64,000 nucleotides of DNA from Xenorhabdus stockiae (GCF_002632825.1 NZ_NJAJ01000012.1:1-64000); one strand, 5' to 3'; positions 28,965 through 38,917 are shown, numbered from the stretch's first letter. Numbers and translations: made by a program. Notes: generated by a model from the letters alone, not told the origin.

Positions 28965-30071
28965 ATGGCAAGAAATTTGTTACCCCTTCTTGGCTTTTGT
29001 TTTTCTATTCTCATTTTCAATACAAACGCCCAGACATCCACGGAACAGATGTATGTTTCAACCACAACAATCCAGTCTGTTCCCTTTGTTCCCACCGTTA
29101 ATATATTAGGGTCTATCGTCGCCAAAAATGAGGTTGTCATCAGCCCTGCGCTAACTCAACTTATCATTACGCATGTTTTGGTCGAAGAAGGTGATCATGT
29201 CAAACAAGGGGATGTTCTGGCTATGCTGGAAACGCCCATTCAGGATGAAAAAGTCAGGCAGGCCAGCGCGAAACTCGAACAATCACTGTCCCTGATAAAA
29301 CAGAACGAAGCTGTAAACAATCAGGCACAATCTGAACTGAGGCGAGTAAAACCGCTGATCAGCACAGGCGTAATTTCAGCCAGTGAATTTGAAAGATATA
29401 AAATGGAAGCAAACTCCGCACTGGCCGCCCTAAATGCAGCAAAAGCTGAGTATCGCCAATTACAGGCTCTATTACAGGAAGAAAAAAGCCAGCGGGCCAA
29501 AACAACGATCCTTGCCCCTAATGATGGGGTTATCAGTGAACGCATCGCAACAGTGGGGATGACCACCGATAATAATTACCTGTTTAAACTTATCGCTGAT
29601 AATCAGTACGAATTTTCTGCTGAAGCCTATATCACCGAATTAAAGCAGATTCGGGGCGGTTTCCCCACAACAATAACGCTCACTGAAGGTGAAAAAATAA
29701 CGGGTAAAGTCAGGTATATTTCGCCCAAAATTAATCCAATCACTCAGATAGGAACTATCAGGATCGCTCTTGAAAATGTTCCCGCAGATATCAGACCAGG
29801 TGATTTCGGTTATGCTTTCTTTCAGTTTAAGACAGAAAATATTAATGCCATTCCTTATAGTGCAGTTAATATTACCAACGGAAATAAAGCCAGTGTCTTT
29901 ATTGTTGGTAAAAAAAATGTGGTCGAGAAGAAACAACTTAATATAGGACGTATTTTTGGTAATTGGGTGGAAATAAAATCAGGGTTATCAGCAAACGATA
30001 AAGTTGTTATTTCTGCATCTCCATTCTTACAGGAGATGGATACCGTTTCTATTAAGCCACAGGGAAAATAA
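28965..30071 (+). CDS. RND efflux periplasmic adaptor (membrane fusion protein)
   Basis: 368 residues, ATG 28965 with AAGGA eight bases upstream. Signal peptide of about 22 residues (MARNLLPLLGFCFSILIFNTNA). Then the usual adaptor order: lipoyl half-motif (VLVEEGDHVKQGDVLAML), a short alpha-hairpin (~95-160), the second lipoyl half (TTILAPNDGVISERIATVG), a beta-barrel (~190-270) and a membrane-proximal end. Links the inner-membrane pump in the next gene, one base away, to an outer-membrane channel encoded elsewhere. Substrates not predictable. Probably repressed by the TetR protein at 33232. Confidence 0.9.
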   Translation: MARNLLPLLGFCFSILIFNTNAQTSTEQMYVSTTTIQSVPFVPTVNILGSIVAKNEVVISPALTQLIITHVLVEEGDHVKQGDVLAMLETPIQDEKVRQASAKLEQSLSLIKQNEAVNNQAQSELRRVKPLISTGVISASEFERYKMEANSALAALNAAKAEYRQLQALLQEEKSQRAKTTILAPNDGVISERIATVGMTTDNNYLFKLIADNQYEFSAEAYITELKQIRGGFPTTITLTEGEKITGKVRYISPKINPITQIGTIRIALENVPADIRPGDFGYAFFQFKTENINAIPYSAVNITNGNKASVFIVGKKNVVEKKQLNIGRIFGNWVEIKSGLSANDKVVISASPFLQEMDTVSIKPQGK

Positions 30072-30072
30072 A

Positions 30073-33000
30073 ATGAAGTTTCAATTATCAGAATGGGCCA
30101 TCAGAAAGCCAATTCCCACCATTGTTATTTTCCTGGCTCTGACAATTGCCGGGTTATTCTCTTTCTCTGAGTTACCCATTAATGCCAATCCGGTGATTAA
30201 TTTCCCGATAGTGACTGTCACTGCTGCACAAAATGGGGCTTCTCCTTCCGAAATGGAGAATGCCGTTACCAAGCCTATTGAACGGGCAGTTTCTGGTTTA
30301 CCCGGTATCAGGCATATTAACTCAACCATTACTGATGGTGTCTCTATTACTATTGTTGAATTTAATTTGACCGTTGATCCCAATGTCGCCGTTAATGATA
30401 TTCGGGAACAAATCACCCAAATACGGGCAGAATTACCACAAACTATAGATGAGCCTCTGATAAATCGTATTGATGTAGAGGGAGGCTCTATTCTGAATTA
30501 CGCTGTTCAGTCAAAGGACAAAAGCCTGACTGAATTATCCTGGTTTGTAGATGACAAATTAAGTAAACATTTATTAACTATTCCCGGCGTACAAAAGGTC
30601 AGCCGCTCTGGAGGCACAAGCAGAGAAATATTAGTTGAACCTGATCCGGTGAAACTGGCTGCATTAAAAATCAGTGTTGCAGATATTAACCGGTTATTAC
30701 TCCAGAGTAATGTTAATATCCCCGGCGGAAAAATGGTTATCGCCGGTCAGAATCATGCTATCCGTATTTTAGGTGCCAAAAATCAAATTGATTATTTACG
30801 TCAATTAAAATTCCCATTAGATAATAATAACTGGGTAACACTGGGTGATATTGCCACAATTAAAGATTCACATGCAGAAACAAATACTATTGCACGCCTG
30901 AATGGTGAACCTGTTATTGGTTTTGCAATCTTCCGCACCAAAGGCTCAAGTGATACTGTAGTTGAAAAAGGGGTCACACAGGCATTAAACAAAATTGAAA
31001 AAGAGTACCCTGATATTAATATCAAACTCGTTTCATCAAATGTGAAATACACCGTAGCCAGTTATAATGCCACTATGCAAACACTGATCGAAGGTGCAAT
31101 ATTAACGGTCATTGTTGTGTTCTTCTTTCTGAAAAGCTGGCGGGCAACATTAATTGCTGCAATTGCCCTGCCGTTATCTATCTTGCCTACTTTTATTATT
31201 CTGCATTTATTTGGCTACACATTAAACAGCATCACACTATTAGCATTAACGCTGGTGATCGGAATTTTAGTGGATGATGCGATAGTCGAAATAGAGAATA
31301 TAGAAAAATATATCGAAAGAGGTGAAAGACCCTATATTGCCGCTATCAAAGCATCTAATGCTATCGGGTTTGCCATCATCGCGATTACGATTACGATTGT
31401 TGCCGTTTTTCTACCGGTCAGTTTTGTCGGTGGTTTTGTCGGCCAGTATTTTGTGCCTTTCGGCGTTACTGTTTCAGCCGCTGTTTTATCATCTCTGTTA
31501 GTTGCCAGACTGGTCACTCCACTGATGTCTGCTTACCTGTTATTACCGAAAAAGGCATCGGCTAAAAAAGCATTATCAGAAAAACATAGCGAAGCAGATA
31601 AAGTCAGGACACCTGAGTGGATCAACAAATATGTTACCATTCTCGATAAAACACTCAGATTTCGTAAAACAGCTTTGGCCCTAGCCCTTATTTTCCTTTT
31701 TGGTTCATTAAGCCTGCTTGAGCTATTGCCCTCCGGTTTTTTACCTAAATCAGATATCAGTATCGCTAAAGTAGATATTGAAGTCCCTCCCGGAACACAG
31801 GTAGCCAAAAGTGATGAACTGTTACAGAAAATTATTAAGCAGTTTAAAGACCGGCCAGAAATTGTAGATATTTTTTCTATCGCAGGGGTTGAAGGAACAG
31901 CCGGGGATATCAGTCAGAATAAAAGTACTATTATTATTAACTTAGTGCCGATTAATGAGCGGAAATTGTCACAAAAGGAGTTTGAAGAATCATTAGCACC
32001 TATTTTGAGTGCAACACCAGATATTCGGTATAATTTTGGCAGCGGTAGCGGCAATAGGGATGTTTCAATTGTTTTAGCCAGTGACTACCCGGAGATTCTT
32101 TCTCAGACAATACAGCAGCTACGTCAGGAAATGATGCAGTTAAACGGATTAAAGAATGTTCAGATCCTACAACCGTTACCCAGACGAGAAATTATCATCA
32201 CCCCCAATATTGCGGAAGCAGCCAGAGCGGGTGTAACAACCGATGCGATTGGCGCTGTCATTAAAACCGCCACCATTGGTGAAACCAGCGCCAATACCGC
32301 AAAATTTAATTTACCTGACAGGCAGGTGCCACTCCGCGTTTTATTGGCTAAAGAGGACAGGGATAGTCTGGCCGTGCTGCGTAATATGTATGTCAGCAGT
32401 ACATCAGGAGTGAATGTCCCGATTAAATCTGTTGCAGATATTACCTTCAGCTCAGGGCCTGATGCCATAGAACGCATCTCCAGACAACGTAAGGCCGTGA
32501 TTGAAGCAGACCTTGACGGCATTGCTATCGGAACCGCATTAGAGCAGATTAATCAGTTATCCACGCTGGAAAAATTACCGCCGGAAGTCAAAAGGATTGA
32601 GTATGGTGATGTTGAATACATGAATGAGATGTTCGAACGTTTTTTCACCACCATAATGCTCAGTATCCTGATGGTTCTGGCTATCCTGATTATTCTGTTC
32701 AAAGATTTCTTACAGCCTCTCACCATTCTGGTTGCCCTGCCGTTCGCTATCGGTGGTGCTATTATCGCTTTGCTTCTTTACAATGCTACGATTGATATGC
32801 CCGTTATCATCGGTTTTTTAATGTTGATGGGCATTGTCAGCAAAAATTCAATCTTACTGGTTGAGTTTATTCTCGAAAAATCTCGCTCTGGCATGTCACG
32901 CAATGATGCCATCATTCAGGCAGGGAAAGAGCGCGTCAGGCCGATCATCATGACAACAATTGCCATGATTGCCGGCATGATCCCTCTGGTTCTGACCAGT

Positions 33001-33186
33001 GGTGCGGATACCAATTTCCGTGCTCCTATGGCTATCGCCGTCATTGGCGGGTTACTCAGCTCAACTTTACTCAGTTTGTTGTTTGTGCCCGTTATTTATA
33101 GCTATATGGATGATTTTAAAAAATATATCATTCCACGTCTCAGGAAATTGTCATCGGTAACAAAAGACGATCTTAATTATCACTGA
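30073..33186 (+). CDS. RND (HAE1-type) efflux pump permease
   Basis: 1037 residues from ATG 30073, one base after the adaptor stop; an in-frame non-ATG start upstream lies inside the adaptor gene and is rejected. A first membrane helix after MKFQLSEWAIRKPIPT, a large periplasmic porter loop (~35-335), a helix bundle with the proton-relay motif LVIGILVDDAIVEIENIEKY (paired acidic residues near 400), a second porter loop (~555-860) and final helices (GIVSKNSILLVEF). Length and layout are those of trimeric proton-driven drug exporters. Ends VTKDDLNYH. Confidence 0.93.
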   Translation: MKFQLSEWAIRKPIPTIVIFLALTIAGLFSFSELPINANPVINFPIVTVTAAQNGASPSEMENAVTKPIERAVSGLPGIRHINSTITDGVSITIVEFNLTVDPNVAVNDIREQITQIRAELPQTIDEPLINRIDVEGGSILNYAVQSKDKSLTELSWFVDDKLSKHLLTIPGVQKVSRSGGTSREILVEPDPVKLAALKISVADINRLLLQSNVNIPGGKMVIAGQNHAIRILGAKNQIDYLRQLKFPLDNNNWVTLGDIATIKDSHAETNTIARLNGEPVIGFAIFRTKGSSDTVVEKGVTQALNKIEKEYPDINIKLVSSNVKYTVASYNATMQTLIEGAILTVIVVFFFLKSWRATLIAAIALPLSILPTFIILHLFGYTLNSITLLALTLVIGILVDDAIVEIENIEKYIERGERPYIAAIKASNAIGFAIIAITITIVAVFLPVSFVGGFVGQYFVPFGVTVSAAVLSSLLVARLVTPLMSAYLLLPKKASAKKALSEKHSEADKVRTPEWINKYVTILDKTLRFRKTALALALIFLFGSLSLLELLPSGFLPKSDISIAKVDIEVPPGTQVAKSDELLQKIIKQFKDRPEIVDIFSIAGVEGTAGDISQNKSTIIINLVPINERKLSQKEFEESLAPILSATPDIRYNFGSGSGNRDVSIVLASDYPEILSQTIQQLRQEMMQLNGLKNVQILQPLPRREIIITPNIAEAARAGVTTDAIGAVIKTATIGETSANTAKFNLPDRQVPLRVLLAKEDRDSLAVLRNMYVSSTSGVNVPIKSVADITFSSGPDAIERISRQRKAVIEADLDGIAIGTALEQINQLSTLEKLPPEVKRIEYGDVEYMNEMFERFFTTIMLSILMVLAILIILFKDFLQPLTILVALPFAIGGAIIALLLYNATIDMPVIIGFLMLMGIVSKNSILLVEFILEKSRSGMSRNDAIIQAGKERVRPIIMTTIAMIAGMIPLVLTSGADTNFRAPMAIAVIGGLLSSTLLSLLFVPVIYSYMDDFKKYIIPRLRKLSSVTKDDLNYH

Positions 33187-33231
33187 TATGAATCGATCTG
33201 ATTCTGTACCCAGCCTTTGGAGGAATATAAG

Positions 33232-33822
33232 GTGAAAAAACAGACCGAAAAACAGCGGGAAAAACGTAAGCATATTCTTGATGCAGCCATCTCCTGTTTT
33301 ATCGAAAAAGGATTTCATGCAACATCGACAGCAGAAATTTGTAAAACGGCTGGTATGAGTCCCGGAAACCTGTTTCATTATTACCCGACCAAAAATGCCA
33401 TTATTGAAGCTATTGCAGAAGAAGATAGCCATGACTACGATGAGATTCTGGCTGCCTGTTATGATGAAAATTCAGTGACCGTGACTATCGAAAAGTTGTT
33501 AGCAAAGCTGGTAGAGCTCTATAACGAACCCGGCTATGCCCGGCTCAGTATCGAAATTATTGCTGAGGCCAGCCGGAATCCGGCTATTAATAAGATATTT
33601 ACCGAAAATGAGAAAAAAGTCCGCGAACATTTAACCCGGCTAATCAGCAAAGGCATTGAAAATGGGGAAATTGATAAACAAATTAATGCTGAACAGGCCG
33701 CTTCCTGGCTGATGATTACCGTTGATGGTTCCATCGGCAGGCAAATCATGGAACCTGATTTTACATGGCAGCAAAATCTTGATTCTTTTACCTATATGAT
33801 ACGAAAGGTTTTTATGCCGTAA
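33232..33822 (+). CDS. TetR-family transcriptional regulator
   Basis: 196 residues. GTG 33232 is chosen because GGAGGA sits eight bases upstream, giving MKKQTEKQREKRK; a TTG five codons earlier overlaps that ribosome site. The N-terminal helix-turn-helix is clear (ILDAAISCFIEKGFHATSTA, AGMSPGNLFHYYPTKNAI); the C-terminal half is a helical ligand domain (~60-190). It closes the efflux operon 45 bp after the pump and probably represses it through the palindrome at 28891 (inference). Confidence 0.9.
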   Translation: MKKQTEKQREKRKHILDAAISCFIEKGFHATSTAEICKTAGMSPGNLFHYYPTKNAIIEAIAEEDSHDYDEILAACYDENSVTVTIEKLLAKLVELYNEPGYARLSIEIIAEASRNPAINKIFTENEKKVREHLTRLISKGIENGEIDKQINAEQAASWLMITVDGSIGRQIMEPDFTWQQNLDSFTYMIRKVFMP

Positions 33823-33835
33823 TCCCCGTATCCAT

Positions 33836-33867
33836 GTACTGATTAAGGAAATGACCTTAATCAGTAC
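33836..33867 (+). terminator. Terminator hairpin after the tetR gene
   Basis: Perfect 13-bp stem GTACTGATTAAGG / CCTTAATCAGTAC with a 6-nt loop, 14 bp after the stop codon; followed by AAATGGTTCCTTTTC. Confidence 0.72.
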
Positions 33868-34029
33868 AAATGGTTCCTTTTCTGCTTTATCTGTTTCACG
33901 ATACTTTATTAACCACTATTGTTATACCCAATCCTGATAATCTCTCCTATCAACCAGTAGCGACACGCGCCCAGCTAAGGTATCATTGCCGGCTATATTA
34001 TTGGTACACGCCCTTTATCAATTGAATTT

Positions 34030-34320
34030 ATGGCAAAAGAACAAACTGATCGCACCACACTGGATTTGTTCGCAGATGAACGCAGGCCTGGGCGACCTAA
34101 AACAAGTCCGCTGTCCAGAGATGAACAGCTTAGGATCAATAAACGTAATCAGCTGCGCCGGGATAAAGTCAAAGGACTTCGCCGGGTGGAGCTAAAACTT
34201 AATGAAGATGCTGTCGATGCACTGAATCATCTGGCAAAACAGCGCAATATCAGCCGCAGTGAATTGATTGAACAGATGTTGCTGGCTCAGTTAGCAACAG
34301 AAAATAACCTTACCAATTAA
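34030..34320 (+). CDS. ybfE: YbfE, small CopG/MetJ-like protein
   Basis: 96 residues, ATG 34030. It opens MAKEQTDRTTLDLF and RRPGRPKT...LSRDEQLRINKRNQL as E. coli YbfE does, and ends in a ribbon-helix-helix-like segment (RRVELKLNEDAVDALNHLA ... ISRSELIEQML). In E. coli it is reported as LexA-regulated; I see no SOS box upstream here. Precedes fldA as in other enterobacteria; ybfF and seqA, usually further upstream, are not in the window, where foreign DNA lies instead. Confidence 0.9.
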   Translation: MAKEQTDRTTLDLFADERRPGRPKTSPLSRDEQLRINKRNQLRRDKVKGLRRVELKLNEDAVDALNHLAKQRNISRSELIEQMLLAQLATENNLTN

Positions 34321-34494
34321 CGGCTTTAATTCAACAGCGTGATACGGCGCTACCACACAAATCTGACAGACTTGTCACTGATGTTTGGTCAAAATAAAGT
34401 TTTTTCGTTTATTAAAACTGATATTTTTCTCCTGCTGATTTCAGCGTGACGTGTATAGCTTAACTACATATAAAACAAGAGGTTAATCCACTTT

Positions 34495-35028
34495 ATGGCA
34501 ATAATAGGTATATTCTTCGGCAGCGACACTGGCAACACAGAGAACATTGCCAAAATGATCCAAGAAAAACTGGGCGGTGCTGATGTTGCGGAAGTCCACG
34601 ATATTGCCAAAAGCAGCAAAGAAGATCTTGAAGCTTTCGATATCCTGCTGCTAGGCATTCCAACCTGGTATTACGGCGAAACCCAATGTGACTGGGATGA
34701 CTTTCTCCCGACACTGGAGGAAATCAATTTTGAAGGAAAATTGGTTGCCTTGTTCGGCTGCGGTGATCAGGAAGATTATGCAGAGTATTTCTGTGATGCT
34801 ATGGGCACCATTCGCGATGTCATCGAACCTCGTGGTGCAATTATCGTTGGTCACTGGCCAATCGAAGGGTATCACCATGAAGAATCAAAAGGAATGGCAG
34901 ACGATAAACACTTCATTGGTCTCACCATTGATGAAGATCGCCAGCCAGAACTGACTGATGAACGTGTTGAAACTTGGGTAAAACAGATCACGGCTGAAAT
35001 GAGCCTGTCAGAAATCCTTGGCGCATAA
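34495..35028 (+). CDS. fldA: Flavodoxin I
   Basis: 177 residues (E. coli 176). FMN phosphate loop GSDTGNTENIAKMI at the N-terminus and the flavin-flanking WYYGE and FGCGDQEDYAEYF segments. Low-potential electron carrier for MiaB-type radical SAM enzymes, BioB, IspG/H and others. Sits before fur as in E. coli. Confidence 0.96.
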   Translation: MAIIGIFFGSDTGNTENIAKMIQEKLGGADVAEVHDIAKSSKEDLEAFDILLLGIPTWYYGETQCDWDDFLPTLEEINFEGKLVALFGCGDQEDYAEYFCDAMGTIRDVIEPRGAIIVGHWPIEGYHHEESKGMADDKHFIGLTIDEDRQPELTDERVETWVKQITAEMSLSEILGA

Positions 35029-35357
35029 AATTGTTCTGGCGTCTGATAGACATAAGAAACGTCTTTTGCACAGGATAATTCCTGAATAATGTGTCATGAT
35101 AACGCGATAGGCATGGTTTTCATTTTCAATATCCATGCCTATAATCTACAACGTGAAACTAAATCATGATTCTCTCACAATAACACCCATAACTTATGGA
35201 TTTTGAGTCGCATCACGATGGCAAGGGTACTCATCCTCCGGAACATAGAACACTATGTGACAGAAATAAATGAGTACAGCCAACAAAAAGGCGATTTGAA
35301 AAACGATGGGTATGTATTGTTAAGTTCACTAAACTCAAGCTACAGGACTGAATCCGC
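35029..35357. other. Region between fldA and fur
   Basis: About 330 bp holding the fur promoter and a degenerate ERIC (35181-35317). No small ORF clearly equivalent to the E. coli uof leader could be assigned. Confidence 0.5.
35181..35317 (+). repeat. Degenerate ERIC element
   Basis: Follows the ERIC pattern (TTATGGATTTTGAGTCGCAT, ATGGCAAGGG, GAACATAGAACACTATGTGACAG, ACAGCCAACAAAAAGGCGA, GATGGGTAT) with many changes. Ends 41 bp before the fur start, so it may lie in the fur leader. Confidence 0.75.
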
Positions 35358-35810
35358 ATGACCGACAACAATAAAGCATTGAAAAATGCTGGACTTAAAG
35401 TAACACTTCCTCGCCTGAAAATTCTGGAAGTGCTACAGGACCCAGAATGCCATCATGTCAGTGCGGAGGATCTCTACAAAAAACTGATTGATATCGGTGA
35501 AGAGATTGGCCTCGCCACTGTCTATCGCGTGTTGAACCAGTTCGATGATGCCGGCATTGTTACACGCCACAATTTTGAAGGCGGTAAATCGGTTTTCGAA
35601 CTCACTCAACAACATCACCATGACCATCTAATTTGTCTCGACTGCGGTAAAGTGATTGAATTCAGCGATGAATCCATTGAAGAACGTCAGAAAGATATCG
35701 CAACACGTTATGGAATCAAGCTGTCAAATCATAGTCTATACCTGTATGGTCACTGCACTACAGGCGATTGTCGCAAAGACGGTTCGTTACATGATGAGAA
35801 AGCACGATAA
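35358..35810 (+). CDS. fur: Ferric uptake regulator Fur
   Basis: 150 residues (E. coli 148). MTDNNKALKNAGLKVTLPRL start, winged-helix recognition segment GLATVYRVLNQF (~51-62), regulatory metal site HHHDH (86-90) and the structural zinc Cys pair Cys93/Cys96 in CLDCG. Iron-dependent repressor of iron uptake and often of virulence genes. Confidence 0.97.
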   Translation: MTDNNKALKNAGLKVTLPRLKILEVLQDPECHHVSAEDLYKKLIDIGEEIGLATVYRVLNQFDDAGIVTRHNFEGGKSVFELTQQHHHDHLICLDCGKVIEFSDESIEERQKDIATRYGIKLSNHSLYLYGHCTTGDCRKDGSLHDEKAR

Positions 35811-35861
35811 GGAGTCAGCATTTACTGCTACTTCTAGTGTCTGACCCTGTCAGAGAAGCTA

Positions 35862-35889
35862 CTGCCGATTAGCTAAGACTAATCGGCAG
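35862..35889 (+). terminator. fur terminator
   Basis: Perfect 11-bp stem CTGCCGATTAG / CTAATCGGCAG with a 6-nt loop, then GTTGCTTTT, between the convergent fur and chitobiase genes. Confidence 0.85.
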
Positions 35890-35927
35890 GTTGCTTTTGA
35901 ATATCCTATTAAAAGGCAGCTTTAAGA

Positions 35928-38621
35928 TTACTCAGAGAATACCTCTTCCACCCGGCTGAAACGCTTGCCGTCAGTGCTGACAGAACGAATTTTCACATGA
36001 CCATTAACATGAGGCCGCTGTCTGTCATCATAAGCTTCCCATGTTTTTCCATCATCTAATGAATACTGAATAGTCAGACCCGGCAAGGCGATATTCGCTT
36101 CCAGTATCCCGGAGACAATTCTTGCACCGGGTATCGGCAGACGATACGGAATATGAGCTTTATCCAGTTTAGCCATTTCGCGCTGTCCCATCAGATTAGC
36201 AAAATGCAGCCAATCCTTATTAAGCTTATCGGTGTCTACATACCGTGTAATCCCACCTTTATACTCCCTTCCCTGCTGGTAATTCTGCTCCCATTCAGCC
36301 TGATGCCATGCCCGTTCCGCCAATGGTAATAAGCGCGGATAAATCATATACTCCATCTGCTCATCAGTACGCACAGTCTCACTCCATGACTGCCCTGACA
36401 GCCCATATGCTCCCGGCCAACGTTTACCGCTGTTTGCATTAAAATGGTCTCCGTTGATATCCACTGAAGTTTCAGCGTTTTGTGGCATATTATTGGGTGC
36501 AAAACTGAAGATTTTCGCTTCATCATTAAAACGGGAAGCCCAGTAGTAGCCCCGCTCTTTCGGATTGACCTCGTAGGGCATATCCAGATAAACATAATCA
36601 GGACTGGAAATAATGACCTGATAGCCTTTATTAGCCCAGTCATTAACAGAATCCGCACCGCCCCAATAAAGCGTATCCCAGAAGTTTACCGCAACATGTC
36701 GTGTAGCAAAGTCTTTTGCTGATTTCGCATGTTTCAGTCCGTCCTGCCATGATTGCATCGTATCAATGCCATGTTTATTAACGATTTTACTGACTTCAAC
36801 CGCAAAATAACTGGACAGTTCATCAACATCTTTGATAATGCCCTCCGCAATCATTTTTTGACAAGCCTGAGATTTTGCCCACGGCTTATCTTCAATTTTC
36901 TTATTGATGATCCCTTTACCCGGCTCAATCGGGCCATCTTTATCCTGATATCCCGCGCCCAGACGAATATTTTTCGCTTCATCGCCCCCATAGTGCCATG
37001 TTGTCAGTAGTGAGCCGGCTTCTTTATGCATCTCGGCAATTTCACTGATAACTTTGTCAATAAAACGTTTGGAAGAGTCCATACATGGATTCAGATAACT
37101 ATGGCGATCATAAAACTGTACAGATGTTGTATTTGAGGTATCTGTCGGATCGAGCAGACGATACTCATTAGCTGCCTGTTCTTTTCCTTCTGCCATCAGT
37201 TTCTTATAACGGGCTTCCATTGACACCACCGCTGCACGGGCATGAGCCGGAATATCAATCTCCGGGATCACCTCTATCTGACGGGCTTTAGCATATTCCA
37301 GAATATCAATGTAATCCTGACGACTGAAGTAACCACTTCCCATATTATTACTATCCGGCCCTGAGCCTAACTGTGGTAGCAGGCACTTTGTCTCACTTAA
37401 ATCATGGCAGCGTTTACTGCCGATTTCTGTTAGCTCCGGTAAACCGGGAATTTCCAGACGCCAGCCTTCATCATCACTTAAATGGAAATGGAATTTATTC
37501 AGCTTATAAGCAGCCATTTGATCCAGCAGGCGCAATACAGCCTCTTTACTATGGAAATTACGCCCGACATCAAGGAACGTGCCACGATACTCAAATCGGG
37601 GTGCATCTTGTGCGGTTAATGTGGCAATTTTCGGTACACCATCAGCCGGGATCAGGGAAAACAGCGATTGCAGGCCGTAAAACACGCCGGACTGATCAAA
37701 AGCAACTATATGTGCTCCCTTGGGGGTGATATCCAGCGAATAAGCACCTTTCACCCGCCAATCACCTGCAAATTTGTCAGCATTAATTTGCGTTGTAATC
37801 AGGTAACCGTTATCGGTTAATTTAATCTTGTGAGCCGCAAAACGATCCCGAATCACCCTGACTGATTGGCCGCTCAATCCTCCCAGTTCCAGTTTTACTC
37901 CACGGGACAAATTGACATCCTGTGAGTGGATCGTCACCTTTTTAGGTGTCGGAATAATCTTCCCACGCAATTTATCTTCACTAATTAACACCATCTGACG
38001 ATTTTTCTCAAAACGGTTTTCAGGTGTCATCAGGACATTATGATCCGTTGTGGTGCGTTTCCACTGCTCTCCCTGAAAAGGAGATAAAAATGCACTCAGA
38101 TCTTCAGTATCCGTATTTACCAATACCTTAGGAATGGCATCACCGGATGTGGCATACCAGCGCGGCATAAAATCAGTGCTATAAATCTGCCAGTATTCTC
38201 CAATAATTGGCAGTATGATTTTTTCATTCGCTCTGATGCCCCTGAATTTTTCAGTCGGTTCCAGCCTATGCAAATCCCCTGTGATGTGAGTGATTTTATA
38301 TTGCTCATGATCAATTCTGAGGATTTGGCGGATACTGTGAAAATAGAGTGACCAATCCGCAGAATCAATATTCTGATCACCATTAGTCAATATGATATTA
38401 ACCCGATTACAAGCTGCCCAGTCTGCACCTAAAATGGCGCAATTAGTCCCGTGTGCTCCGGCCTGATTGTCTACGATACTGAAATTCACATTTAATTTGC
38501 TGAGTGAATCCACTACCTGCTGTGATGTCATTTCCGTACGAATGTTTTCTGCACAAGCACCCGCAGTGAACCCTGCCGCCATGAGAAATGCTGCCAAAGT
38601 ATGTAATTTAATGCTTTTCAT
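35928..38621 (-). CDS. chb: Chitobiase (beta-N-acetylhexosaminidase, GH20)
   Basis: 897 residues, ATG 38621. Signal peptide with likely cleavage after ACA (MKSIKLHTLAAFLMAAGFTAGACA). An N-terminal carbohydrate-binding-like domain (to ~180), a small alpha/beta domain, the GH20 barrel (~345-770) with the acid pair in HYGGDEAKN, the FHFHLSDDEGWR motif and WPGAYGLSGQSWSE, then an immunoglobulin-like tail. Closely follows the Serratia marcescens chitobiase (885 residues) along its length. Cleaves chitobiose to GlcNAc in the periplasm or outside; the product would feed NagE/NagB/NagA encoded 8-13 kb away. E. coli has chiPQ, not this gene, between fur and glnS. Confidence 0.94.
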   Translation of the reverse strand: MKSIKLHTLAAFLMAAGFTAGACAENIRTEMTSQQVVDSLSKLNVNFSIVDNQAGAHGTNCAILGADWAACNRVNIILTNGDQNIDSADWSLYFHSIRQILRIDHEQYKITHITGDLHRLEPTEKFRGIRANEKIILPIIGEYWQIYSTDFMPRWYATSGDAIPKVLVNTDTEDLSAFLSPFQGEQWKRTTTDHNVLMTPENRFEKNRQMVLISEDKLRGKIIPTPKKVTIHSQDVNLSRGVKLELGGLSGQSVRVIRDRFAAHKIKLTDNGYLITTQINADKFAGDWRVKGAYSLDITPKGAHIVAFDQSGVFYGLQSLFSLIPADGVPKIATLTAQDAPRFEYRGTFLDVGRNFHSKEAVLRLLDQMAAYKLNKFHFHLSDDEGWRLEIPGLPELTEIGSKRCHDLSETKCLLPQLGSGPDSNNMGSGYFSRQDYIDILEYAKARQIEVIPEIDIPAHARAAVVSMEARYKKLMAEGKEQAANEYRLLDPTDTSNTTSVQFYDRHSYLNPCMDSSKRFIDKVISEIAEMHKEAGSLLTTWHYGGDEAKNIRLGAGYQDKDGPIEPGKGIINKKIEDKPWAKSQACQKMIAEGIIKDVDELSSYFAVEVSKIVNKHGIDTMQSWQDGLKHAKSAKDFATRHVAVNFWDTLYWGGADSVNDWANKGYQVIISSPDYVYLDMPYEVNPKERGYYWASRFNDEAKIFSFAPNNMPQNAETSVDINGDHFNANSGKRWPGAYGLSGQSWSETVRTDEQMEYMIYPRLLPLAERAWHQAEWEQNYQQGREYKGGITRYVDTDKLNKDWLHFANLMGQREMAKLDKAHIPYRLPIPGARIVSGILEANIALPGLTIQYSLDDGKTWEAYDDRQRPHVNGHVKIRSVSTDGKRFSRVEEVFSE

Positions 38622-38859
38622 TAATAATGACCTCGTCCGAGTTTATTTTTTCGCCCAGAACAAAAGGCTGTTTCTGACATATTAAAATGCGTTTAAACAA
38701 CATGTTATGAACAACATCATTTAAGTAATATGGCTTCAATAACACGATTTAAATGACATAGCATCAACACAAAATAACCCTACACAACATGTGACTATAA
38801 GGCAATTTTTAATCTTGGTAGAAGGGCTTAATTTTCATTACGATTCTTTTGTATATAAA

Positions 38860-38886
38860 AAAAGCGTGATAAAAAATCACGCTTTT
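38860..38886 (-). terminator. glnS terminator (bidirectional-looking)
   Basis: AAAAGCGTGAT / ATCACGCTTTT, an 11-bp perfect stem with a 5-nt A loop, 31 bp past the glnS stop; A/T runs flank both sides. Confidence 0.88.
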
Positions 38887-38917
38887 CTATTGGAGATATG
38901 TCTGTTCTTAGCTGATA

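Noticed and set aside
30004-30072. Earlier start for the RND pump
   Set aside because: It lies inside the adaptor gene and adds 23 residues not found in the family; ATG 30073 gives the usual N-terminus.
33868-34029. LexA (SOS) box expected before ybfE
   Set aside because: No CTGT-N8-ACAG match could be found in the upstream region.
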